From Blastococcus sp. CT_GayMR20 (lineage in GTDB: Bacteria; Actinomycetota; Actinomycetes; Mycobacteriales; Geodermatophilaceae): a stretch of DNA of 57,753 nt. Position 1 is the first letter of the stretch, and every line of letters begins with the position of its first letter. The stretch covers positions 1-57,753 of the forward strand of contig NZ_SPQM01000016.1 of assembly GCF_004570345.1 (NCBI RefSeq), in the 5' to 3' direction. The notes below the pieces were generated by a model that was not told the DNA's origin, made no database searches, and worked only from the letters and a program-made list of their open reading frames with translations. Position numbers and translations under genes: made by a program. This document shows, piece by piece, positions 26,760-35,121 of the stretch.

Positions 26760-27578
26760 ATGTTCGACGACGAATGGATGGGGCTGCTCACCCGCGAGGT
26801 GCTGCGCGAGCGCACTGCCGAGCTGATCGCCGAGGCGTGCGCGTGGGCCGTCGGGATGTCCGACCAGCCGCACTACCTGCGCGCCGGCGGGCGGATCGTC
26901 GGGACGGGACCGACCGTCGGCGGACGGGCCCTCACCGGTCTGGCGCTGAGCGGGGACGAGGACGGCCGGCTCGACCTCGGCGACGCCCGGCCCGGCAGCT
27001 TCCGGGATGCGCTCAACGGCGTCGATTCCGCCGGCCGGCTGCAGGCCGACCGCTTCGACGACGAGCTGCTCCATCCGTTCGTCAGCGAGACCTGCCTGCG
27101 GGCGGCCGAGCGGGCGCAGCGCACCCGCCCCGGCGACTGGGCCGAGCTGGCCGACGACGTGGGCGAGGAGGAGGCAGACCTCGCCGACGTCGTCCGCGCC
27201 GGCGGCTGGGAGGCGCCGCTGCGGATCGACGCCGAGCACCTCGTCCTGGCCGCGCTGGGCGACGTCCCGCTCATCGAGGTGGAGGCGGAGGGACTGCCGT
27301 TGTCGCTGGTGCGGGCGGCGGAGGCGGCCACCCGCGCCGCGGTGCCCCTCGACACGGTAGTTCCGGACGACGCCCTCGCCGGTGCCCGTTTCCTCGCCGC
27401 GGCCGCCCTGGACGCGGCCGGTCTGCCGGTCCCCGTCCCGCCGGCCGACGCCGGCCGGCTGCTCGACGGGCTCGTCGCGCACGGCCTCGAGGACGACGAG
27501 GTCGTCCGGGTGCTGCCCGACCTGCCGCTGGAGACGGCGACCGCGGAGCGGATCAGCGAGCTGCTGCGCCGCCGCTAG
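26760..27578 (+). CDS. Hypothetical protein cotranscribed with the histidine kinase
   Basis: A 272-residue soluble protein I do not recognise. It opens MFDDEWMGLLTREVLRERTAELIAEACAW and has a Gly-rich turn (LRAGGRIVGTGPTVGG, about 40-55). It is rich in Ala, Asp and Leu, with helical stretches to the end (ISELLRRR). A single cysteine pairing is not evident, and there is no signal peptide or membrane segment. The ATG is one base from the kinase stop, so it is almost certainly in the same operon and may be a third component of that signalling unit. Its stop overlaps the convergent prfC stop by four bases (CTAG). Confidence 0.8.
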   Translation: MFDDEWMGLLTREVLRERTAELIAEACAWAVGMSDQPHYLRAGGRIVGTGPTVGGRALTGLALSGDEDGRLDLGDARPGSFRDALNGVDSAGRLQADRFDDELLHPFVSETCLRAAERAQRTRPGDWAELADDVGEEEADLADVVRAGGWEAPLRIDAEHLVLAALGDVPLIEVEAEGLPLSLVRAAEAATRAAVPLDTVVPDDALAGARFLAAAALDAAGLPVPVPPADAGRLLDGLVAHGLEDDEVVRVLPDLPLETATAERISELLRRR

Positions 27579-28936
27579 AGCTCGGCCGCGACCAGGGTCT
27601 CCAGTGTCAGGTCCGGGTGCTTGTCCCTGAACACCCGCAGGCTCCACTTGTCGCTGAACACCGCGACGTACTCGCCGTTGGTGCGCTGCAGCACCTCCGC
27701 GCCGCGCGCGGTCGAGACGACCGGGGCGGAGGCCTCGTCGGTGCGCAGGGCGATGCTGTAGGGCAGCCGGTCCAGGTCCACCGCGGCGCCGAACTCGTGC
27801 TCCATGCGGTGGGTGGCGACCTCGAACTGCATCGGGCCGACGACGGCCAGCACCGGTGCCTGGTCGCCCCGGCGGTCCGAGCGCAGCACCTGGACGACGC
27901 CCTCGGAGTCCAGCTGCTCGATCCCGCGGCGGAACTGCTTGTGCTTGCCGGTGTCCCGGCCGCGGCAGACCGCGAAGTGCTCGGGCGCGAACGTGGTGAG
28001 CGGCGGGTAGGTCACCGGACGGTCGGCGTAGAGGGTGTCCCCGACGCCCAGCGCGGCGGCGTTGACCAGCCCGACGACGTCCCCGGGATAGGCGACGTCG
28101 ATGCTCTCCCGCTCGCGGCCGAACACGTGCTGGGCGTACTTCGTGGCGAACGGGCGGCCGGTGCGGGCATGGGTGACGACCATGCCGCGCTCGAAGACCC
28201 CCGAGCAGATCCGGATGAACGCGAGCCGGTCGCGGTGGGCGGTGTCCATGCCGGCCTGCACCTTGAAGACGAACGCGCTGAAGGGGTCGGTCAGCGTCCG
28301 CGTGCCGCCATCGGCGTCGGTCTGGTCCGACGGCGCCGGGGCGAGGCCGACCAGGGTGTCCAGCAGCGCGCCGACGCCGAAGTTGGAGACGGCGGAGGCG
28401 AACAGCACGGGAGTCGTGACGCCGTCCAGGAAGAGGGACTGCTCGTGGTCGGCACCGGTCGCACCGAGCAGCTCGACCTCCTCCACCGCCTGCTGCCAGG
28501 CGTCGCCCTCGCGGGCGAGCGCGGCGTCGGCGGAGAGGGTCTCCTCCGGCGCGATGGTCGCCCCGCCGGCCGTGCGCGTGAACCTGCGGTAGGTGCCGTC
28601 GGAGCGGTCCAGCACGCCGCGGAAGTCGCCGGCGATCCCGACCGGCCAGGTCAAGGGCGTGGGGGTGAGACCGGTCCGCTCGCTGATCTCGTCCATCAGC
28701 TCGAGGGCGTCCTTGCCCGGACGATCCCACTTGTTGACGACGGTCAGCACGGGGATGCCGCGGTGCCGGCAGACCGCGAACAGCTTCATCGTCTGGGCCT
28801 CGAGGCCCTTGGCGGCGTCGATCAGCATCACGGCGGCGTCGACCGCGGTGAGGACGCGGTAGGTGTCCTCCGAGAAGTCGGCGTGGCCCGGGGTGTCGAG
28901 CAGGTTGATGACCGCGTCCTGGTACTCGAACTGGAG
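27575..28936 (-). CDS. prfC: Peptide chain release factor 3, 5'-truncated at the palindrome junction
   Basis: RF3 is a GTPase that removes RF1/RF2 from the ribosome after peptide release. This copy has the last 453 residues. It keeps G3 (NLLDTPGHADF), G4 (NKWDRPG), domain II (GDVVGLVNAAALGVGD) and domain III (GPMQFEVATHRMEHE), ending LETLVAAEL. About 75-80 N-terminal residues are missing, including the P-loop (AGKST type) and switch I, because the sequence turns back at 28936/28937. The reading frame stays open beyond the join to 29161, but that part is antisense of the other copy and not RF3. In the real genome the gene is presumably intact and continues outside this window. Confidence 0.93.
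   Translation of the reverse strand, partial: LQFEYQDAVINLLDTPGHADFSEDTYRVLTAVDAAVMLIDAAKGLEAQTMKLFAVCRHRGIPVLTVVNKWDRPGKDALELMDEISERTGLTPTPLTWPVGIAGDFRGVLDRSDGTYRRFTRTAGGATIAPEETLSADAALAREGDAWQQAVEEVELLGATGADHEQSLFLDGVTTPVLFASAVSNFGVGALLDTLVGLAPAPSDQTDADGGTRTLTDPFSAFVFKVQAGMDTAHRDRLAFIRICSGVFERGMVVTHARTGRPFATKYAQHVFGRERESIDVAYPGDVVGLVNAAALGVGDTLYADRPVTYPPLTTFAPEHFAVCRGRDTGKHKQFRRGIEQLDSEGVVQVLRSDRRGDQAPVLAVVGPMQFEVATHRMEHEFGAAVDLDRLPYSIALRTDEASAPVVSTARGAEVLQRTNGEYVAVFSDKWSLRVFRDKHPDLTLETLVAAEL
28818..28936. other. Single-copy spacer (loop) of the palindrome
   Basis: These 119 bases are the only single-copy sequence in the window. Read on the minus strand they encode about 40 residues of release factor 3, including the G3 motif DTPGH. 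They continue in frame into the left prfC copy, so the spacer is native to the left arm and the foreign join is at 28936/28937. The first right-arm bases, cgccgcc, also suit the Ala-Ala expected next in prfC, which suggests a join at short microhomology (inference). Confidence 0.93.
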
Positions 28937-30179
28937 CGCCGCCAAGGGCCTCGAGGCCCAGACGATGAAGCTGTTCGCGGTCTGCCGGCACCGCGGCATC
29001 CCCGTGCTGACCGTCGTCAACAAGTGGGATCGTCCGGGCAAGGACGCCCTCGAGCTGATGGACGAGATCAGCGAGCGGACCGGTCTCACCCCCACGCCCT
29101 TGACCTGGCCGGTCGGGATCGCCGGCGACTTCCGCGGCGTGCTGGACCGCTCCGACGGCACCTACCGCAGGTTCACGCGCACGGCCGGCGGGGCGACCAT
29201 CGCGCCGGAGGAGACCCTCTCCGCCGACGCCGCGCTCGCCCGCGAGGGCGACGCCTGGCAGCAGGCGGTGGAGGAGGTCGAGCTGCTCGGTGCGACCGGT
29301 GCCGACCACGAGCAGTCCCTCTTCCTGGACGGCGTCACGACTCCCGTGCTGTTCGCCTCCGCCGTCTCCAACTTCGGCGTCGGCGCGCTGCTGGACACCC
29401 TGGTCGGCCTCGCCCCGGCGCCGTCGGACCAGACCGACGCCGATGGCGGCACGCGGACGCTGACCGACCCCTTCAGCGCGTTCGTCTTCAAGGTGCAGGC
29501 CGGCATGGACACCGCCCACCGCGACCGGCTCGCGTTCATCCGGATCTGCTCGGGGGTCTTCGAGCGCGGCATGGTCGTCACCCATGCCCGCACCGGCCGC
29601 CCGTTCGCCACGAAGTACGCCCAGCACGTGTTCGGCCGCGAGCGGGAGAGCATCGACGTCGCCTATCCCGGGGACGTCGTCGGGCTGGTCAACGCCGCCG
29701 CGCTGGGCGTCGGGGACACCCTCTACGCCGACCGTCCGGTGACCTACCCGCCGCTCACCACGTTCGCGCCCGAGCACTTCGCGGTCTGCCGCGGCCGGGA
29801 CACCGGCAAGCACAAGCAGTTCCGCCGCGGGATCGAGCAGCTGGACTCCGAGGGCGTCGTCCAGGTGCTGCGCTCGGACCGCCGGGGCGACCAGGCACCG
29901 GTGCTGGCCGTCGTCGGCCCGATGCAGTTCGAGGTCGCCACCCACCGCATGGAGCACGAGTTCGGCGCCGCGGTGGACCTGGACCGGCTGCCCTACAGCA
30001 TCGCCCTGCGCACCGACGAGGCCTCCGCCCCGGTCGTCTCGACCGCGCGCGGCGCGGAGGTGCTGCAGCGCACCAACGGCGAGTACGTCGCGGTGTTCAG
30101 CGACAAGTGGAGCCTGCGGGTGTTCAGGGACAAGCACCCGGACCTGACACTGGAGACCCTGGTCGCGGCCGAGCTCTAG
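28937..30179 (+). CDS. prfC: Peptide chain release factor 3, mirror copy with a larger 5' truncation
   Basis: Carries the last 413 residues (from AAKGLEAQTMKLF). It lacks the P-loop, switch I and also the G3 motif, because those 40 codons lie in the single-copy spacer. G4 NKWDRPG onward is identical to the left copy. The open frame that enters from 28863 begins with antisense spacer sequence and is not a real start. Confidence 0.92.
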
Positions 30180-30994
30180 CGGCGGCGCAGCAGCTCGCTG
30201 ATCCGCTCCGCGGTCGCCGTCTCCAGCGGCAGGTCGGGCAGCACCCGGACGACCTCGTCGTCCTCGAGGCCGTGCGCGACGAGCCCGTCGAGCAGCCGGC
30301 CGGCGTCGGCCGGCGGGACGGGGACCGGCAGACCGGCCGCGTCCAGGGCGGCCGCGGCGAGGAAACGGGCACCGGCGAGGGCGTCGTCCGGAACTACCGT
30401 GTCGAGGGGCACCGCGGCGCGGGTGGCCGCCTCCGCCGCCCGCACCAGCGACAACGGCAGTCCCTCCGCCTCCACCTCGATGAGCGGGACGTCGCCCAGC
30501 GCGGCCAGGACGAGGTGCTCGGCGTCGATCCGCAGCGGCGCCTCCCAGCCGCCGGCGCGGACGACGTCGGCGAGGTCTGCCTCCTCCTCGCCCACGTCGT
30601 CGGCCAGCTCGGCCCAGTCGCCGGGGCGGGTGCGCTGCGCCCGCTCGGCCGCCCGCAGGCAGGTCTCGCTGACGAACGGATGGAGCAGCTCGTCGTCGAA
30701 GCGGTCGGCCTGCAGCCGGCCGGCGGAATCGACGCCGTTGAGCGCATCCCGGAAGCTGCCGGGCCGGGCGTCGCCGAGGTCGAGCCGGCCGTCCTCGTCC
30801 CCGCTCAGCGCCAGACCGGTGAGGGCCCGTCCGCCGACGGTCGGTCCCGTCCCGACGATCCGCCCGCCGGCGCGCAGGTAGTGCGGCTGGTCGGACATCC
30901 CGACGGCCCACGCGCACGCCTCGGCGATCAGCTCGGCAGTGCGCTCGCGCAGCACCTCGCGGGTGAGCAGCCCCATCCATTCGTCGTCGAACAT
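30176..30994 (-). CDS. Hypothetical protein cotranscribed with the histidine kinase (mirror copy)
   Basis: Mirror of 26760-27578: same 272 residues, one base after the kinase stop on its strand, and the same CTAG tail overlap with prfC. Confidence 0.78.
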   Translation of the reverse strand: MFDDEWMGLLTREVLRERTAELIAEACAWAVGMSDQPHYLRAGGRIVGTGPTVGGRALTGLALSGDEDGRLDLGDARPGSFRDALNGVDSAGRLQADRFDDELLHPFVSETCLRAAERAQRTRPGDWAELADDVGEEEADLADVVRAGGWEAPLRIDAEHLVLAALGDVPLIEVEAEGLPLSLVRAAEAATRAAVPLDTVVPDDALAGARFLAAAALDAAGLPVPVPPADAGRLLDGLVAHGLEDDEVVRVLPDLPLETATAERISELLRRR

Positions 30995-30995
30995 C

Positions 30996-32429
30996 TCAGG
31001 CCGGGGACGTCGGCTCGGTGAGCGGGAGCACGACCTGGAACCGGGTGTCGCCGGGCCGGGACGTCACCCGCAGGTCGCCGCCGTGCCGCTTGACCACGAT
31101 GCGCCAGGAGACGTCGAGCCCCAGACCGGTGCCCTGGCCGACCGGCTTGGTGCTGAAGAACGGCTCGAAGACGCGGCTGGTCAGCTCGGCGGGGATGCCC
31201 GGGCCGGTGTCGACGATCTCCACCAGGGCGCAGTCGCCGTCCCGGGCGGTGCGCAGGGTGAGCGTCCCCTCCCCCGCCATCGCGTCGAGGGCGTTGTGGA
31301 TCAGGTTGGTCCACACCTGGTTCAGCTCGCCGGCGTAGGCGGGCACCGGCGGCAGGTCCGCGTCGTAGTCCTTGACCACGGTGACGCCGGGGGCGATCTT
31401 GGCGCCGAGCATCACGAGGGTGGCGTCCAGGCCCGCGCGCAGGTCGGTCGGCTGGTGCGGCATCCGGTCCATCTGCGAGTACTGCTTGGCCGCGTCCACC
31501 AGGCTGGAGATCCGGCCGGTGCTGTCGGCGATCTCGGCGAGCAGCGTCTCGGATTCGACGGTGTAGCTCAGCCACCGCAAGGCGGGTTCCAGGAAGGACG
31601 GCGCCACGGCCGCGGCGACGCGCTCGAGGTCCTCCGGCCCGAGACCCGCGGCGACGAAGACGCCGGCCAGCTCCCAGGGCTGGGCCACGCCGCGCCGGTC
31701 GAGCCAGTCACCCAGGGCGTCCTCGCGGTCGGACCGTTCCAGCGCCGACAGGTCGGGCGTACCGGGGATCCGGGCGATGAACTCCTCCTGCAGCCCGGTC
31801 AGCGCCCGCAGCACCTCGCCGTCGAGCTTCTTCTCCGACAGCAGTGCGAGCTTGTGCCGCATCCCGGCGAAGCGCTCGCGCAGCGCGGCGGCGGCGCGCG
31901 CCGCGGCCGCCGCAGGGTTGTTCAGCTCGTGGGTCAGGCCGGCGGTCAGCTTGCCCAGTGCGAGCAGCCGCTCGCGCTGACCGACGAGCTCGGCGGAGTT
32001 CCGCTGTCCGACGAACATGCCCTCGAGCAGGTGGACCGCCATCGGGTACCACTGCCGGAAGACGGCGGCGAACGGCTGCGCCGGCAGGGTCAGGAAGCGG
32101 CAGTCGGTGACGGCCCGGACCGTCGCCGGGTACCGCTGCTCGAGCCGGTCGCCGAAGTAGAACTGGACGGCGCCGGAATAGACGCCGCGGTGGTCGGTCC
32201 GGACCGTCTCCACCTCGCTGCCCCCGACCAGGCGGACCATGCTGAGCGACCCCTCCAGGAGCACGAAGAAGCACTCTGCCGGCTCACCTTCGACCGAGAC
32301 CTCCGCGCCCGCCGGACACTCGACGACGTCGCCGTTGTCGGCCACCCAGGCCAGCTGGTCCTCGGTCAGGTCCTCGAAGAGGAAGAGCCCGCGCAGTTCC
32401 TCAGGAGTGAGCTGCTGCGCCCTCGTCAT
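30996..32429 (-). CDS. Cyclic-nucleotide-domain sensor histidine kinase (mirror copy)
   Basis: Mirror of 25325-26758, with the H167 box, N box and G1/G2 motifs unchanged. It is coupled by ATGA to the flavoprotein-response regulator gene, which ends at 32426. Confidence 0.91.
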   Translation of the reverse strand: MTRAQQLTPEELRGLFLFEDLTEDQLAWVADNGDVVECPAGAEVSVEGEPAECFFVLLEGSLSMVRLVGGSEVETVRTDHRGVYSGAVQFYFGDRLEQRYPATVRAVTDCRFLTLPAQPFAAVFRQWYPMAVHLLEGMFVGQRNSAELVGQRERLLALGKLTAGLTHELNNPAAAAARAAAALRERFAGMRHKLALLSEKKLDGEVLRALTGLQEEFIARIPGTPDLSALERSDREDALGDWLDRRGVAQPWELAGVFVAAGLGPEDLERVAAAVAPSFLEPALRWLSYTVESETLLAEIADSTGRISSLVDAAKQYSQMDRMPHQPTDLRAGLDATLVMLGAKIAPGVTVVKDYDADLPPVPAYAGELNQVWTNLIHNALDAMAGEGTLTLRTARDGDCALVEIVDTGPGIPAELTSRVFEPFFSTKPVGQGTGLGLDVSWRIVVKRHGGDLRVTSRPGDTRFQVVLPLTEPTSPA

Positions 32430-34084
32430 CGGTCCTCCAGGTAGCGGTGCACGAGGGTGACCGCCATCGCACCCTCGCCCACGGCGGACGCGACCCGCTT
32501 GACCGAGTCGGCCCGGACGTCACCGGCCACGAACACCCCCGGCAGGCTGGACTCGAGGAAGTACGGATCGCGGTCCAGCGGCCAGTCGGCCGGCCGGCGG
32601 CCGTCCTCGAGCAGCTCCGGGCCGGTCGGGATGAAGCCGCGGTCGTCGCGCACCACGGCCCCGTCCAGCCAGTGCGTGCGCGGTTCGCCACCGATGAAGA
32701 CGAACAGGTGGGTGGTCGGCACGGTCTGGCGTTCACCGGTGCGCGCGTCCTGCAGCGTCAGCTGCTCGAGGTGGTCGGTGCCGTGGGCCTCGGCCACCGT
32801 CGTGCAGATGTGCACGTGGACGTTCTCGATGCCGGCGATCTGTTCGATGAGGTAGTGCGACATCGACGCCTCGAGCGACGGCCCGCGCACCAGGATGTGC
32901 ACCGTGCTGGCGTACCGGGAGAAGAACACGGCCGCCTGGCCGGCGGAGTTCGCGCCGCCCACGATGACGACCTTCTGGTCGGCGCACTCCTGCGCCTCCG
33001 TCATGGCCGAGCCGTAGTAGACGCCACGACCGGTCAGCTCGTCGGCGCCGGCCACGCCCAGGCTGCGGTAGGAGACCCCCGTCGCCAGGACGACGGCGTG
33101 CGCGGCGATCGTGCTGCCGTCGGCGAACCGCAGCACCCGCTTGGACCCATGGGCCTCCAGTGCGACGCAGTCACGGGTCAGCAGCATCTCGGCGCCGAAC
33201 TTCGCGGCCTGCCGGCGCGCGCGGTCGGCCAGCTGCCCGCCGGAGACCCCGTCGGGGAACCCGAGGTAGTTCTCGATCCGGCTGCTCTGACCGGCCTGCC
33301 CGCCCGTGGCCTCGCGTTCGACGAGGACCGTGCGGAGCCCCTCCGAGGCGCCGTACACAGCGGCGCCGAGGCCGGCGGGACCGCCGCCGACGACGATCAG
33401 GTCGTAGAAGTCCGCCTGCGGTTCCACGCTCAGCCCGGCGACACCGGCGAGCTCGACCTCACTGGGTGCGCGCAGCACCGTGCCGTCGGGCGTGATCACG
33501 ACGGGGACGTCGTCGGGCCCGGCGTCCGCCGCGGCGAGCAGCCGCTGCCCCTCCGGCTCGTCCACGCTGTACCAGCGGTAGGGCACGGCGTTGCGGGCGA
33601 GGAAGTCGCGCGCCCGGAACGAGGGCGCCGACCAGCGGTGACCGACGAGCTTCACGTCCTCGACGGCGGTGTCAGGGCTGTGCCGCCAGGACTTGATCAT
33701 CCCGTCGACGGTGGGATAGAGCTTCTCGTCCGGCGGGTCCCACGGCTTGAGCAGGTAGGCGTCGACGTCGACGACGTTGATCGCCTGGATCGCCGCGTCG
33801 GTGTCGGCGTACGCGGTGAGCAGGGCCCGCCGCGCGCGGGGGAACAGGTCCATCGCCTGCTCGAGGAACTCGATTCCGTTCATCCCCGGCATCCGGTAGT
33901 CGGCCAGCAGCACCGCCACGACGTCGCCGCGCAGCTTCAGTTCCCGCAGCGCGTCCAGCGCCTCCGCGCCCGAGGACGCCCGCAGGATCCGGAAGTCCTC
34001 GCCGTACTTCCGCCGCAGGTCGCGGGCGACGGCGCGGGAGACGCCCGGGTCGTCGTCGACGCTCAGCAGGACCGGCTTGTCCAT
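32426..34084 (-). CDS. Response regulator/thioredoxin-reductase-like fusion (mirror copy)
   Basis: Mirror of 23670-25328: REC with D62, degenerate thioredoxin-like middle and a flavoprotein without CxxC. Confidence 0.91.
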   Translation of the reverse strand: MDKPVLLSVDDDPGVSRAVARDLRRKYGEDFRILRASSGAEALDALRELKLRGDVVAVLLADYRMPGMNGIEFLEQAMDLFPRARRALLTAYADTDAAIQAINVVDVDAYLLKPWDPPDEKLYPTVDGMIKSWRHSPDTAVEDVKLVGHRWSAPSFRARDFLARNAVPYRWYSVDEPEGQRLLAAADAGPDDVPVVITPDGTVLRAPSEVELAGVAGLSVEPQADFYDLIVVGGGPAGLGAAVYGASEGLRTVLVEREATGGQAGQSSRIENYLGFPDGVSGGQLADRARRQAAKFGAEMLLTRDCVALEAHGSKRVLRFADGSTIAAHAVVLATGVSYRSLGVAGADELTGRGVYYGSAMTEAQECADQKVVIVGGANSAGQAAVFFSRYASTVHILVRGPSLEASMSHYLIEQIAGIENVHVHICTTVAEAHGTDHLEQLTLQDARTGERQTVPTTHLFVFIGGEPRTHWLDGAVVRDDRGFIPTGPELLEDGRRPADWPLDRDPYFLESSLPGVFVAGDVRADSVKRVASAVGEGAMAVTLVHRYLEDR

Positions 34085-34113
34085 GGCGACTCCTGTCGGG
34101 CGTCCTGCTGTGT

Positions 34114-34175
34114 CGTGGCCCCCTTGCAGGGGCCCGCCGCGAGCGTGCGAGTGGTGGGGGGCAAGGGGGTCCTCT
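34114..34175. repeat. Dispersed palindromic repeat, copy B (mirror)
   Basis: Reverse complement of 23579-23640, between the mirrored fusion gene and the DUF5709 gene. Confidence 0.78.
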
Positions 34176-34219
34176 CACAACGCTAGTCGCGCAGCTCGCG
34201 GGGCCGCGGTCGTCGCAGC

Positions 34220-34675
34220 TCAGTCCTCCAGGTCGCGGTCCCGGACGACGTGGACCGCCGCCTCCTCCGCTGACGCCGCGGCGCCGTCGATGCCCTCGTC
34301 CCGGGCGTAGAGCCGGTCATCGCTGTCGTCGGTGCCGCCGTCGTCGGCGTCCACGAGCCGCCCGGCCCGCCGGTCGCCGACCTCGTCGTCGATCAGCTCG
34401 CCGTCGGTGTCGGAGGTGTCGCCCAGCCCGTCGCCGTCGTCGTCGAAGCGGTCGGGGAGCTCGCGCCGCAGGCGGCCGTCGAGGCTCTCCCCCGCCTCCT
34501 CCTCGGCCTCCGTCGTCCCCCAGTCGTCGACGGCCCACGGCCGTTCCGCCGGGGACCACCCGGTGTCCAGGACGTCGCGGACGCCCCGGGAGTCCTCCAG
34601 CGTGTCCTCGGGCTCCAGGACGCCGGAGGCTTCCTCGGGGTCCGTGCCGTCCGTACCGTAGATGCCTGGTTCCAT
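34220..34675 (-). CDS. DUF5709 domain protein (mirror copy)
   Basis: Mirror of 23079-23534; 151 acidic residues with the PEDTLEDSRGV and GAAASAEEAAVHVV blocks. Confidence 0.86.
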   Translation of the reverse strand: MEPGIYGTDGTDPEEASGVLEPEDTLEDSRGVRDVLDTGWSPAERPWAVDDWGTTEAEEEAGESLDGRLRRELPDRFDDDGDGLGDTSDTDGELIDDEVGDRRAGRLVDADDGGTDDSDDRLYARDEGIDGAAASAEEAAVHVVRDRDLED

Positions 34676-34719
34676 GCCGCTCTCCGATTCCTCTGGTGGT
34701 CGCCGTGCCCGAGAGTTCC

Positions 34720-35058
34720 GTGTCAGCGATCGACGTCAGCGTGCCGCCCAGCGGCACCGGCTGCGCCGAGTGCGAGCAGACCGCCGGCTGGTGGTTCCAC
34801 CTGCGCCGCTGCGCCCAGTGCGGGCACGTGGGCTGCTGCGACTCCTCGCCGAGCCAGCACGCGCGCGCCCACGCGGAGGAGGCCGGTCACCCGGTCATCC
34901 GCAGCTTCGAGCCCGGTGAGACGTGGTTCTGGAACTTCACCACCGAGGAGGCGGTCGACGGGCCGGACCTCGCGCCGCCGCACCACCACCCGGTCGACCA
35001 GCCCGCGCCCGGCCCGCGGGAGCGGGTACCGGCCGACTGGCGCGCCAAGCTGCACTGA
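34720..35058 (+). CDS. UBP-type zinc finger domain protein (mirror copy)
   Basis: Mirror of 22696-23034. Read directly on this strand, the preferred GTG at 34720 gives MSAIDVSVPP; in-frame GTGs at 34696 and 34705 are alternatives. Confidence 0.86.
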   Translation: MSAIDVSVPPSGTGCAECEQTAGWWFHLRRCAQCGHVGCCDSSPSQHARAHAEEAGHPVIRSFEPGETWFWNFTTEEAVDGPDLAPPHHHPVDQPAPGPRERVPADWRAKLH

Positions 35059-35121
35059 GGGGGACACGGCCCGAGTCTGGCGGCGACCAGCCGCAGTGGC
35101 CAGGGCCTGGCGGCCCGGCAG

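Noticed and set aside
28818..28936. Spacer as a hairpin telomere or replication origin
   Set aside because: The spacer is simply prfC coding sequence with the DTPGH motif. It has no iterons, AT-rich region or telomere-type folding of its own.
27575..29161. A 528-codon frame that looks like full-length RF3
   Set aside because: Its length matches RF3 by chance. The first 75 or so codons (MPSERSSTPRK...) are antisense of the other prfC copy and contain no P-loop.
26733..31021. Reading frames of about 1,415 codons spanning the centre on each strand
   Set aside because: They are antisense or out-of-frame shadows of the kinase, hypothetical and prfC genes, kept open by GC-rich codon bias and the palindrome. 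Their translations are Arg/Pro/Gly-rich low-complexity sequence.
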